Part shown: positions 6,724-14,600 of the stretch, piece after piece
Layout of the letters: the number at the start of each line of letters is the position of its first letter
Position numbering within the stretch: position 1 is the first letter of the stretch
From: Sphingomonas sp.
GTDB lineage: Bacteria > Pseudomonadota > Alphaproteobacteria > Sphingomonadales > Sphingomonadaceae
NCBI GenBank assembly: GCA_013822915.1
Contig: PNLG01000001.1
Location: 1-14,600, forward strand
DNA: 14,600 nucleotides
Reading direction: 5' to 3'
Notes under the pieces: generated by a model
Database searches by the model: none
What the model saw: only the letters and a program-made list of their open reading frames with translations
What the model was told of the DNA's origin: nothing
Position numbers and translations under genes: made by a program

Positions 6724-8052
6724 ATGAAGCTGCTGCTCAATCCGATCCGGCTGGTGCCAAGCCTGTTTCTGCTGGCCATCGCGATCGGAACGCTGCTGCT
6801 CAGCCTGCCCGTTGCCACGATGGACGGCACCCGCGCGCCGTTTCTGACCGCGTTGTTTACCGCCACCTCGGCAGTAGCGGTGACAGGGTTAGTGGTGGTC
6901 GATACCGGTACCTACTGGTCTCCGTTCGGGCAGGTTGCGATCCTGCTGATGTTCCAGATCGGCGGGCTCGGGATCATGACGGCGGCGACCCTGCTGGGCA
7001 TCATCGCCGGACGCAGTTTCGGTTTGCATGAACGCCTTGCCACGCAGGTCGAGCGCGGACGGCTCGAACGCGGTGATGCGCTGTCCGTGCTCAAGCTCGT
7101 GGTCGGCGTGACGCTGGCTGTGGAGGCGGCGGCTGCGCTCGCCCTCACCATCCGCATGGCCGCCGCATACGAAATGAGCCTTGGCAGGGCGCTGTGGAAC
7201 GGGGTGTTCCACGCCATCAGCGCCTTCAACAATGCCGGCTTTTCGACCCATGCCGACAGCATGGTGGGCTATCAGAGCGATCCGCTGATCTTGGTCCCGA
7301 TCATGGCAGCGATCACGCTGGGTTCGGTCGGCTTTCCGGTGATGCAGGACCTTCGCGACAAGCGCTTCGATTGGCGGCGCTGGTCGCTGCATTCCAAGGT
7401 CACGGTCTATGGCTCGGCCGCGCTGCTGGTGCTGGGGTTTGTCACGATCCTCGTTATGGAGTGGAACAACGACGCCACGCTCGGGCCCATGGCGCTGGGC
7501 GGCAAGGTGCTGAACGCCGCGTTCCATTCCGTCATGCCGCGCACGGCAGGGTTCAACAGCCTTGATGTGGGCGCTTTCCGGGAATCGACGCTGATGGTCA
7601 ATTACCTCCTGATGTTCATCGGCGGCGGCAGCGCGGGCACGGCGGGCGGGATCAAGGTGACAACCTTCGTGGTGCTGTTCGCCATTGTCCTGTCCGAAGT
7701 GCTGGGCCGCCGCGATGCCGGGCTGTTCGGCCGGCGCTTCGGGCACGAGGTCGAACGGCAGGCGCTCACAGTGATTGTGATCGCCGCAGCGCTGGTGTTC
7801 GCCGCGACGACCTACATCGTGTCGATCACCGCCCTACCGTTGGCCGAAGTGCTGTTCGAATGCATCTCCGCCTTTGCCACTGTCGGCATGTCCACGGGGA
7901 TCACCGCCGATCTGCCGCCGTCGGCGCAGGTGGTGATCGTGTTGCTCATGTTCATTGGTCGGGTCGGCACCATCACCTTTGCCACGGCACTCGCCATCGG
8001 CAGCAGCCCGCAGCTTTACCGCTATCCCAAGGAGAACCTCATTGTCGGCTGA
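6724..8052 (+). CDS. ktrB: KtrB/TrkH-family potassium-uptake channel subunit
   Basis: 442-aa inner-membrane protein with four M1-P-M2 repeats. The four selectivity-filter segments are visible: TATSAVAVTGLVV (47-59), SAFNNAGFST (166-175), SVMPRTAGFNS (269-279) and SAFATVGMSTG (382-392), each with the key glycine. The intramembrane gate loop reads GGGSAGTAGGIKVTTF (300-315). It mediates K+ uptake (Na+-coupled in Ktr systems), gated by the cytosolic ring protein encoded next. Length (about 440, against about 480 for E. coli TrkH) and a start lacking extra N-terminal helices favour KtrB over TrkH, but the naming is a matter of degree. The ATG at 6724 is the only usual start codon after an in-frame TAG at 6667; its ribosome site is weak. 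Its last codons overlap the ktrA start. Confidence 0.93.
   Translation: MKLLLNPIRLVPSLFLLAIAIGTLLLSLPVATMDGTRAPFLTALFTATSAVAVTGLVVVDTGTYWSPFGQVAILLMFQIGGLGIMTAATLLGIIAGRSFGLHERLATQVERGRLERGDALSVLKLVVGVTLAVEAAAALALTIRMAAAYEMSLGRALWNGVFHAISAFNNAGFSTHADSMVGYQSDPLILVPIMAAITLGSVGFPVMQDLRDKRFDWRRWSLHSKVTVYGSAALLVLGFVTILVMEWNNDATLGPMALGGKVLNAAFHSVMPRTAGFNSLDVGAFRESTLMVNYLLMFIGGGSAGTAGGIKVTTFVVLFAIVLSEVLGRRDAGLFGRRFGHEVERQALTVIVIAAALVFAATTYIVSITALPLAEVLFECISAFATVGMSTGITADLPPSAQVVIVLLMFIGRVGTITFATALAIGSSPQLYRYPKENLIVG
8029..8034 (+). promoter_or_regulatory. Ribosome binding site that fixes the TTG start of ktrA
   Basis: AAGGAG, a full Shine-Dalgarno match inside the end of ktrB, ends 7 bases before TTG at 8042. 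No ATG or GTG start close to the Rossmann motif competes, so TTG 8042 is preferred to the far upstream in-frame ATG at 7955, which would overlap ktrB by about 100 bases. Confidence 0.8.
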
Positions 8053-8701
8053 CACGCGCAAACCCGTTCTGGTGGTGGGGCTTGGCCGGTTTGGCGGCGC
8101 TGTCGCTCGCCGCCTCGCCAGCATGGGCACCGAAGTGCTGGGGGTGGATAGCACCCCCGAACTGGTGCAGGCTCATGCCGATCACCTGACCAAGGTGGTC
8201 GAGGCCGATTGCACCGATCCAGCGGTGCTGCGCCAGCTGGGCGCGGCCGATTTCGCCACCGCTGTGGTCGGCATCGGCAGCGATATCGAGGCGAGCGTGC
8301 TGACTGTGCTAGCGCTTGCAGACATGGGCCTCACCAACATCTGGGCCAAGGCCAGCAACACCAATCACGCGCGCATTCTGGAACGGATCGGTGCGACCCA
8401 CGTGGTATTTCCCGAAGAGCGCATGGGTGAGCGGGTGGCGCATCTGCTCAATGAACGCCTGCTCGATTTCATCGCCTTTGACGATGAATTCGCCATCGCC
8501 CGGCTCTCCGCGCCTACTCCGATTGTCGGCCTGCCGCTCGTCACGAGCGCCTGCCGCAAGAAATACGACGTGACCGTGGTGGGCGTGAAACGGAAGGGCG
8601 AAGCGTTCATCCACGCCGTGCCGGACACGATCATCTTCCCCGACGATGAATTGGTGGTGTCAGGCAAGATCAAGGATCTGGAGCGATTTTCGGCGATCTG
8701 A
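8042..8701 (+). CDS. ktrA: KtrA/TrkA-family NAD(H)/ATP-binding regulator of potassium uptake
   Basis: 219-aa cytosolic protein, the usual size for a single-unit KtrA. An N-terminal RCK/TrkA-N Rossmann domain shows VLVVGLGRFGGAVARRL (GxGxxG at 13-18) and the acidic residue ending beta-2 (D36 in LGVDSTPEL), which binds the ribose of the nucleotide; AVVGIGSDIEAS and WAKASN follow. A TrkA-C domain occupies about 145-219 (FDDEFAIARL... FPDDELVVSG). The octameric ring gates the KtrB channel in response to nucleotides. The start is TTG at 8042 behind AAGGAG, overlapping ktrB by 11 bases, so the two are one translationally coupled operon. Its stop is 10 bases from the stop of convergent kdpE. Confidence 0.93.
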   Translation: MSADTRKPVLVVGLGRFGGAVARRLASMGTEVLGVDSTPELVQAHADHLTKVVEADCTDPAVLRQLGAADFATAVVGIGSDIEASVLTVLALADMGLTNIWAKASNTNHARILERIGATHVVFPEERMGERVAHLLNERLLDFIAFDDEFAIARLSAPTPIVGLPLVTSACRKKYDVTVVGVKRKGEAFIHAVPDTIIFPDDELVVSGKIKDLERFSAI

Positions 8702-8711
8702 CCGCCGGTCG

Positions 8712-9392
8712 CTACCCTGCGACCCGGTAACCCACGCCGGGCTCGTTGATGATCAGCTGCGGCTCGCCCGGATTAGACTCCAGCTTGCGGCGCAATGACC
8801 GGACCGCCACGCGCAGGTAGTTGAGATCATGCCGGTGGGCCGGTCCCCAGACCAGTTCCAGCAGACGGTCGTGCGTCACAACACGCCCGGGATAATCGGC
8901 GAGCGTCCAGAGCAGGTCGAATTCGCGGGGAGTGAGGTCCACATGCTCGCCCCGGACGACAACCTCATGCGCGTCTCGGTCGATATGCCCACTGGCGAAC
9001 TGGCGCCGGGCCGTGGTGGAGAGCGGCCCAGCCTTTCGGCGAAGCGCCGAGCGGATGCGGGCCAGCAGCTCCTCGCTATCGAAGGGCTTGGTCACGAAGT
9101 CGTCGGCGCCAAGGTCGAGCGCGGCGACCTTCTCCTCGGTCGCGTCGCGGGCGGTGAGGACAATCACAGATAGGCTAAGCGCCGCAAGCTGCGGCACCAC
9201 CTCCAGCCCGTCACGATCGGGCAGGCCCAGATCGAGCAAAGCGACCAGCGGCGCGGGCGCGGCACTGGCAATCCGCAAGGCTTCGGCAGCGGTAGCGGCC
9301 TCGACGTGGGTGATTGTTACCCGATCAAGCGCGCCGATCAACAACCGCCGGATGGCGGGTTCGTCATCGATGATCAGCACGTCCTTACGCAT
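8712..9392 (-). CDS. kdpE: KdpE, OmpR-family response regulator of the kdp operon
   Basis: 226 aa from the ATG at 9392, the normal KdpE length. The receiver domain shows the acidic pair D9/D10, phospho-acceptor D54 (LLDLGLPDRDG), T80 (VLTARD) and K102 (FVTKPF). The C-terminal winged-helix domain contains DLTPREFDLLWTLADYPGRV and ends with RSLRRKLE...INEPGVGYRVAG. Phosphorylated by KdpD, it activates the kdp promoter, which must lie upstream of kdpB outside the window. The start overlaps the kdpD stop by 8 bases (ATGCGTAA), indicating translational coupling. A longer in-frame start at 9437 would add 15 residues and overlap kdpD by 53 bases; it is less likely. Confidence 0.96.
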   Translation of the reverse strand: MRKDVLIIDDEPAIRRLLIGALDRVTITHVEAATAAEALRIASAAPAPLVALLDLGLPDRDGLEVVPQLAALSLSVIVLTARDATEEKVAALDLGADDFVTKPFDSEELLARIRSALRRKAGPLSTTARRQFASGHIDRDAHEVVVRGEHVDLTPREFDLLWTLADYPGRVVTHDRLLELVWGPAHRHDLNYLRVAVRSLRRKLESNPGEPQLIINEPGVGYRVAG

Positions 9393-12027
9393 CGTCAGGT
9401 TCGTCTCGCGGGTTTGAGGCCGGAAGGCGAACCGCAAATTCAGCCCCGCCTTCGGGCCGGTTGGTGGCCGATATCACACCGCCAACGGCTTCGACGAGAT
9501 TCTTGGCGATCCACAGCCCAAGGCCCGTTCCGCCCACCCGGTCGCTGCCCTCGAGCCGCTCGAAGCGTTCGAACAGCGTATCGTGCTGCTCGGGCAAGCC
9601 CGGCCCGCGGTCGCGCACCCGGCACGCCACGTGGCTGCTCTCATACTCCAGCACGATCTCTACCGCGCTGGTCTCGGGCGAGAACTTCAGCGCATTGTCG
9701 ACGAGGTTGATCAACGCATGGCGGAGCAGCACCGGATCGCTGGCGATCAGCGGGCAATCATCGTCGATACGGGTCACGACTCTGCTGCCATCGCGGTTTT
9801 GGCGCAGGTCGCGCAGCACGGCGTGGATCACATCGGTAAGATCGATGCTCTCGATGCGCGGTTTGACGCCGCCGTCCTCGATGCGTGACGCCTCCAGCAG
9901 ATCGCCGAGGAAGCGTTCTAGGCGTCGTGCTTCGCTGCGCGCGATCAGCACTTCTTCGGCATAAGCCCCCTCCGCAGGGATCGCTTCGGCGGCAGCGATG
10001 ACCGAGGTGAGCGGGGTGCGCAGGTCGTGGGCGATGCTGCCAAGCAAAGCGCCGCGCAGGCGGTCCCGTTCGCGCAAGGTGCCGACCTGTCGGGCTTCGT
10101 CCTCCAGCACCAGACGTTCATGCGCCAGCGCGGTCTGATCGATCAGCGAGGCAAGCAGCGTTGCATCGTCGGCGCGGATGATCCGGCCCTGTTCGGGGCG
10201 CGCCGCTCCCAGGGCCCCCATGATCCCGAGCGCGGTCTGAAGCGGGTGAAACTGCCAGTCGGACGCATTTAGCGTGCCGGTGTCGCGCCCCGTCACTTCG
10301 CCGCGTTCCAGCGTCCAGCGTGCTGCCGCTTCGTCGACCAAATCCAGTGCGGCGTGGGCCGGATTGCCGCGCACGGTCAAGCGGTCGCCTTCAAGGCTTA
10401 CGATGATCGCCTCTACCTCCAGCAGTGCGCCGATCTCGCGGCAGGCGACTGCTGCGGTGCTTTCCCGATCCGACAACCCGCCCAGCAACCCGGCAAAGCG
10501 CGCGAGCGAGGCGTTCAACCGGGCAACCCCCGCACTGGTCTCCGCCTGACGGCGCACCTTGCCCGCCAGCGCGCCGATCACACCAGCGACCAGCGCCAGC
10601 ACGGAAAAGGTGATGACATCGGCAGGGTCATTCATCAGCAGCGTGAAGCGCGGCTCGGTGAAGAAGTAGTTGTAGGCTAGCGCCGCAAACCCTGCCGCCC
10701 AGAGCCCGACATAGGTCCGCAGCAAGCTCGCGGCGACAATCACCGGCACCAACAGCAACATATCGATGGCCCCGCGCGGCAGCCAGTCTTGCGCTGCGAA
10801 CACCGGGCCGACCGTCGCCGCGACGATGGCTAGTGCCGACAAGGGCGCGCGCCAGGGGCTGTAATCACCTCTGGTCGCTGGACGCTCATCGGCGTCTTCC
10901 AGTGGGACGACTTGCACCGCGATCCCCCGCGCCTTGCGGATCACGTCCTGCGCAATGGAACCGTGCCGCCATTCGAACCAGCGGCTGCGGCGGCTCTTGC
11001 CGATCACGATCTGGCTCGCCCGAAGCTCGCGAGCCTGATCGACCAGCGCCTGCGCCACATCGGTTGCGGCCAGTGTCATCAGCGCCGCACCCAGCGAAGA
11101 TGCCAGCGCCAGGTTCTCGGCCAGCTGCTCGCGTTGCGACCCTGCGACCCCGCGCGCACCGCCGCTCTCGACCACCACCGCTGTCCAGGGGGCATAGGCA
11201 AGATCGGCAAGGCGTTTGGCATGGCGGATCACCTGTGCCCCGCCTTTGCCCGGGCTGACCGCTACCAGAATACGCTCGCCCACCGCATAATCGCCTTCGT
11301 CCCCGGCCAGCGTGAGCTGATCGGTAAGGCGCCGGTCCACCGATCCCGCCGCATAGCGCAAAGCCAGTTCCCGCAAGGCGGCGAGCTTCGAGGGCGTGAA
11401 GAAGTTCGTCAGCGCCTGCCCGGCTGTATCGGCGAGGTAGACCTTGCCGGCCCGCAGTCGCTCGATCAGCGTTTCGGGCGGGAGATCGACTACGATGACT
11501 TCGGCGGAATCGAGGATGCTGTCGGGCACCGTCTCGCGCACCCGGACATGCGTGAACCCGGCGACAAGATCGTTGAGGCTCTCGATGTGCTGGATGTTGA
11601 GCGTGGTGGCAACGTCGATCCCCGACACTAGCAGTTCGGCGACATCCTGCCAGCGTTTCGGATGGCGGCTGCCGGGCGCGTTGGTGTGGGCGAGTTCATC
11701 GACGAGGATCAGCCCTGGGCGCCGTTCCAGCGCAGCGTCGATGTCGAATTCATCGAGCGTATGGCCCTGATAGGCAATCGCCCGGCGCGGAAGCACTTCG
11801 AAGGGTTCGAGCTGCACCGCAGTATCGCTGCGCCCGTGGGTCTCGGCCACGCCCACCAGCACATCGAGGCCTTCCGCCTGCCGCCGAGCAGCTTCCTGCA
11901 ACATCCGGTAGGTCTTTCCCACTCCGGGCGCAGCACCCAGATAGACGGTCAGCCGCCCGCGCTCCTCACGCTGTGCAAGGCGCAGAAAACGCTCGGCATC
12001 ATTGGCGGGGCGCGGCTCGTCCATCAA
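9385..12027 (-). CDS. kdpD: KdpD, potassium/osmotic sensor histidine kinase
   Basis: 880 aa, full family length. The N-terminal KdpD domain has Walker A GAAPGVGKT (31-39) and the LVDELAHTNAPGSRH stretch (108-121). A universal-stress-protein-like domain follows (about 250-375). Four membrane helices lie around 395-412, 421-436, 438-455 and 471-489, followed by the basic KVRRQ. A GAF-like region (about 515-640) leads to the transmitter: H-box SIAHDLRTPLTS with H667, N-box LINLVDNALKFS (N774, N778), G1 DRGPGLP (806-812) and G2 GGTGLGLW (832-839). All catalytic boxes are intact. It senses low K+ or turgor change and phosphorylates or dephosphorylates KdpE. It starts 6 bases after the kdpC stop (a second ATG follows at 12024) and overlaps kdpE, so it belongs to the kdp operon. 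Confidence 0.97.
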   Translation of the reverse strand: MMDEPRPANDAERFLRLAQREERGRLTVYLGAAPGVGKTYRMLQEAARRQAEGLDVLVGVAETHGRSDTAVQLEPFEVLPRRAIAYQGHTLDEFDIDAALERRPGLILVDELAHTNAPGSRHPKRWQDVAELLVSGIDVATTLNIQHIESLNDLVAGFTHVRVRETVPDSILDSAEVIVVDLPPETLIERLRAGKVYLADTAGQALTNFFTPSKLAALRELALRYAAGSVDRRLTDQLTLAGDEGDYAVGERILVAVSPGKGGAQVIRHAKRLADLAYAPWTAVVVESGGARGVAGSQREQLAENLALASSLGAALMTLAATDVAQALVDQARELRASQIVIGKSRRSRWFEWRHGSIAQDVIRKARGIAVQVVPLEDADERPATRGDYSPWRAPLSALAIVAATVGPVFAAQDWLPRGAIDMLLLVPVIVAASLLRTYVGLWAAGFAALAYNYFFTEPRFTLLMNDPADVITFSVLALVAGVIGALAGKVRRQAETSAGVARLNASLARFAGLLGGLSDRESTAAVACREIGALLEVEAIIVSLEGDRLTVRGNPAHAALDLVDEAAARWTLERGEVTGRDTGTLNASDWQFHPLQTALGIMGALGAARPEQGRIIRADDATLLASLIDQTALAHERLVLEDEARQVGTLRERDRLRGALLGSIAHDLRTPLTSVIAAAEAIPAEGAYAEEVLIARSEARRLERFLGDLLEASRIEDGGVKPRIESIDLTDVIHAVLRDLRQNRDGSRVVTRIDDDCPLIASDPVLLRHALINLVDNALKFSPETSAVEIVLEYESSHVACRVRDRGPGLPEQHDTLFERFERLEGSDRVGGTGLGLWIAKNLVEAVGGVISATNRPEGGAEFAVRLPASNPRDEPDDA

Positions 12028-12033
12028 CCCCGC

Positions 12034-12588
12034 CTACTGCGCCTGCCGGTCGAGCGCCAGATTGAGTTCGAGAACGTTGACGATCCTCTCGGGCGCGAAG
12101 GGGCCAGCGGCGCTGACTGCCTGAGCCTCGATCAGGCGCTTGACCTCGGCAGGCGGTAACCCGCGCGCGGCGGCCACGCGGTCCGCCTGATAGAGCGCAC
12201 CCTCAAGGCTGATATGCGGATCAAGCCCGCCGCCTGATGCTGCAACAAGATCGGCGGGAATTGGTTTATCCGCCGTTGCACCGTAGCGGGCGATGAGCTC
12301 TTTTGCCCGGTCCGTCAGATCCGGACTGGTCGGCGATGTGTTGCTGCCGCCCGCACCCATGCCGTCGTAATCCACCGCCGAGGGCCGCGGCCAGAAGTAG
12401 CGGGGGCTGCTGAAGTCCTGCGCAATTAACTTGCTTCCGACTGCCGGGCCATCGGCTTCGATGATCGACCCATTCGCCTGAAACGGTGCGACGCTCTGTG
12501 CGAAGGCCAGCACCAGCGCCGTGTAGCCAACGACGCATATGGCAAAGGTCACCAGCCACAAGCGCAGTGAGGGGAGAAGATATTGCAT
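12034..12588 (-). CDS. kdpC: KdpC, subunit of the K+-transporting P-type ATPase
   Basis: 184 aa with a single N-terminal membrane helix (about 11-31) and a periplasmic-side soluble domain. Family marks: QDFSSPRYFWPRPSAVDYDG (58-76), GSNTSPTSPDL (81-91), GGLDPHISLEGALYQADRVA (120-139) and RIVNVLELNLALD (168-180). KdpC is needed for assembly and ATP affinity of the KdpFABC complex. The ribosome site AAGGAA is part of the kdpA stop (TAAGGAA, 12598-12604) and stands 9 bases before the ATG at 12588, giving tight coupling to kdpA. Confidence 0.96.
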   Translation of the reverse strand: MQYLLPSLRLWLVTFAICVVGYTALVLAFAQSVAPFQANGSIIEADGPAVGSKLIAQDFSSPRYFWPRPSAVDYDGMGAGGSNTSPTSPDLTDRAKELIARYGATADKPIPADLVAASGGGLDPHISLEGALYQADRVAAARGLPPAEVKRLIEAQAVSAAGPFAPERIVNVLELNLALDRQAQ

Positions 12589-12601
12589 CGGTCAGGGTTC
12601 C

Positions 12602-14260
12602 TTAGCGCATCAAAGTGACATGCTCGGCGATCGGACCGAGCGCGGCGGCGGGGAAGAAGGTGAGCGCACCGAAGATCAGGATGACGATGAACAGCATCAC
12701 CCCGAAGGTCGGCCCCTCGACGCTCAACGTTCCCGCACTCTCTGCGCTGCGGCGCTTGGCCATCAGCGATCCGGCGATGGCGAGCGGCACGATGATCGGC
12801 AGATAGCGTCCGATCAGCATGGCAAGCCCGGTGGCGATGTTCCACGCCGGGGTATTGTCGCCCAGTCCTTCAAACCCTGAGCCATTGTTCGCAGCGGCCG
12901 AGCTGAACTCGTAGAGGATCTCGGAAAAGCCATGCGCGCCGGTGTTGTTGAGCGTGTCCAGCCCCCAGGGGGTCGCAGCGAACAGCGCCGTGCCGCCGAG
13001 GATCAGCAGCGGGTGCGCAATCAGCGCGAGCACCACGAGCCGCATCTCGCGCCCCTCGATCCGGTGGCCGAGATATTCGGGCGTGCGCCCCACCATCATT
13101 CCCGCCACGAACACGGCGAGCGCGATGTAGAGGAACATGTTGATCATGCCGACGCCGACGCCGCCGAAGGTCTCGTTGAGCCACATCCCGGCCATCGGCA
13201 CCAGGCCGGTGAGCGGATTGAGACTGTCATGCATTGCCCCCACCGAGCCGTTGCTGGTTGCCGTGGTGAGCACCGCCCACAGCGGGCCGGTGGTGGCACC
13301 CAGGCGCAGCTCCTTGCCTTCAAGATTGCCGACATCCTGCGGCACGGCGAGATCGGCAAAGGCCTGTGTCGGTGCGGCCTCGAAGGTGACTGCGGCGGTC
13401 AGCTTGATCACCAGCAGCGCGGCCATGACGCCGAAGATCACGGCGGCGTGCTTCACGCGGCCGATGATGCGCCCGAACATCCACACGCAGGCCATGGGGA
13501 TCAGAATGATCGCGATGATCTCCAGCGCGTTCGACCAAAAGGTGGGGTTTTCGAACGGATGGGTGGAGTTGGGCCCGAAGAACCCGCCACCGTTGGTGCC
13601 AAGCTGCTTGATGGCAACGAAGGCAGCGGCAGGCCCGCGCGCGATGGTCTGGGTTGCGCCCTCAAGGGTCGTCACCGCCGCCGCGCCTTCCAGCGTCATC
13701 GGCACGCCCGCCAGCGCGATGGCACACGCCAGCAGCATTGCGACCGGCAACAGCAGCATGAATGCAGCACGTTGCACATCGAGGAAGAAATTCCCCATGC
13801 TGGCCTGTCCCCCGATCCCCCGCGCCAGCGCCGCCAGCGCGGCAATCCCGGTCGCGGCGGAGACGAATTGCAGCCACATCAGCCCGCCAAGCTGGGCGAG
13901 GTAGCTCCAGGTGCTCTCGCCCGAATAGTGCTGCAAGTTGGTGTTGGTGGTGAAGGATGCAGCAGTGTTGAAAACGAGGTCGAGGCTGGCCACACCCTGC
14001 CCGTCGGGGTTGAAGGGCAGGAGGTGCTGGGTCGCCAGCAGCAGGAAAACGAAGCCGAACATCACCACGTTGAAAGCGATGAGCGCGAGCGAATAGGTCT
14101 TCCAGTCCTGCTCTCCCGCGCCTCCGGTGGCGGCAGTGAACAGCCGGTCGGCAGCGGCGAAGCGGCCCGAGAACAACGCGGCCATATATTTGCCAAGCGG
14201 CCAGGAAAGGAGAGCCGTGCCGCCGACGACGAGGATGATGGTGAGGATGCTTGCAAGCAT
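12602..14260 (-). CDS. kdpA: KdpA, potassium-translocating subunit of the Kdp ATPase
   Basis: 552-aa polytopic membrane protein, usual KdpA length, distantly related to KtrB/TrkH in carrying four pore loops. Filter segments seen: SFTTNTNLQHYSGE (102-115), KQLGTNGGGFFGPNSTHPFE (218-237), TATSNGSVGAMHDSLNPLTG (333-352) and AANNGSGFEGLGDNTPAWN (456-474). It selects K+ with very high affinity and hands it to KdpB through the intersubunit tunnel. Ribosome site AAGGAA (14267-14272) is six bases before ATG 14260, and 18 bases separate it from the kdpB stop. It follows kdpB rather than preceding it, unlike E. coli. Confidence 0.97.
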   Translation of the reverse strand: MLASILTIILVVGGTALLSWPLGKYMAALFSGRFAAADRLFTAATGGAGEQDWKTYSLALIAFNVVMFGFVFLLLATQHLLPFNPDGQGVASLDLVFNTAASFTTNTNLQHYSGESTWSYLAQLGGLMWLQFVSAATGIAALAALARGIGGQASMGNFFLDVQRAAFMLLLPVAMLLACAIALAGVPMTLEGAAAVTTLEGATQTIARGPAAAFVAIKQLGTNGGGFFGPNSTHPFENPTFWSNALEIIAIILIPMACVWMFGRIIGRVKHAAVIFGVMAALLVIKLTAAVTFEAAPTQAFADLAVPQDVGNLEGKELRLGATTGPLWAVLTTATSNGSVGAMHDSLNPLTGLVPMAGMWLNETFGGVGVGMINMFLYIALAVFVAGMMVGRTPEYLGHRIEGREMRLVVLALIAHPLLILGGTALFAATPWGLDTLNNTGAHGFSEILYEFSSAAANNGSGFEGLGDNTPAWNIATGLAMLIGRYLPIIVPLAIAGSLMAKRRSAESAGTLSVEGPTFGVMLFIVILIFGALTFFPAAALGPIAEHVTLMR

Positions 14261-14278
14261 GTCAGGTTCCTTTGCGGC

Positions 14279-14600
14279 TCAGGCGAGGCCGAGGCCGGCG
14301 ACAGCGAGGTCGATGAGCTTGATGCCGACGAACGGCGCGATCACCCCGCCCCCGCCGTAGATCGCGAGGTTGCGCAGCAGCTGGCTCGCCGCAGGCATGG
14401 GGCGATACGCGACGCCCTTGAGCGCCAGCGGCACCAGCAGGGGAATGATGATCGCGTTGAAGATGATCGCCGAGAGGATTGCGCTGCTGGGACTTGCCAG
14501 CCCCATCACGTTGAGCGCGTCGAGCCCGGGATAGAGCACCACGAAGATCGCCGGCAGGATCGCGAAATACTTGGCGACATCGTTGGCTATCGAGAAGGTG
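14279..14600 (-). CDS. kdpB: KdpB, P-type ATPase catalytic subunit, C-terminal end (5' part outside window)
   Basis: The frame is open from the right edge to the TGA at 14279-14281, 106 residues. It begins in TM5 with FSIANDVAKYFAI, which contains the conserved Asp and Lys (codons 14579-14581 and 14570-14572) linked to charge movement in E. coli KdpB (D583/K586). It continues with LNVMGLASPSSAILSAIIFN, PLALKGVAYRP, and ends with RNLAIYGGGGVIAPFVGIKL and a last hydrophobic helix. The phosphorylation and nucleotide domains are off the window. It is the first visible gene of the kdp operon and directly precedes kdpA. Confidence 0.95.
   Translation of the reverse strand, partial: TFSIANDVAKYFAILPAIFVVLYPGLDALNVMGLASPSSAILSAIIFNAIIIPLLVPLALKGVAYRPMPAASQLLRNLAIYGGGGVIAPFVGIKLIDLAVAGLGLA

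Noticed and set aside
6889..7746. 285-codon frame antisense to ktrB
   Set aside because: ktrB on the other strand has all four filter motifs; the antisense product is His/Arg/Glu-rich with no recognisable fold.
13137..13904. 255-codon frame antisense to kdpA
   Set aside because: kdpA on the other strand is full length with all filter motifs; this is a shadow frame.

Overview
The window is GC-rich bacterial DNA that looks alphaproteobacterial, most likely from the Sphingomonadales (Sphingomonas/Erythrobacter-like). The inference rests on two large TonB-dependent outer-membrane receptors in 14.6 kb, the strong GC bias of third codon positions, and the general look of the proteins. No rRNA or other marker gene is present to confirm it. 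No tRNA, CRISPR array, insertion sequence or integrase was seen.

Left part (1-3299, + strand): the end of a TonB-dependent receptor is followed by a short two-gene operon. Its first gene is a kinase of the methylthioribose-kinase type (HGDL-x-x-GS, DPE and RR-x-x-G motifs). It overlaps by 4 bases (ATGA) a nucleoside hydrolase of the IunH superfamily. The pair suggests nucleoside hydrolysis to free base plus a pentose (or 5-substituted pentose), followed by phosphorylation of the sugar. This may be an unusual two-enzyme route for salvage of 5'-methylthioadenosine or 5'-deoxyadenosine. The kinase gene has visibly lower GC than its surroundings.

Middle (3300-6723): an Oar-like TonB-dependent receptor of 1012 aa with a carboxypeptidase-regulatory-like N-terminal domain lies on the - strand, convergent with the hydrolase. 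A 385-bp divergent intergenic region with two small perfect inverted repeats separates it from the next + strand gene.

Right part (6724-14600): a potassium-uptake island. ktrB/trkH-type channel and ktrA/trkA-type NAD-binding regulator genes form a + strand operon. The ktrA start is a TTG with a perfect AAGGAG ribosome binding site, inside the end of ktrB. Only 10 bp away and convergent is the - strand kdp operon, reading kdpB (5' end cut by the window edge), kdpA, kdpC, kdpD, kdpE. All junctions are tightly spaced or overlapping. The order B-A-C differs from the kdpFABC order of E. coli, and no kdpF fits between kdpB and kdpA. A constitutive-type, low-affinity Ktr/Trk system and an inducible high-affinity Kdp ATPase with its own sensor kinase and response regulator are thus placed tail to tail.
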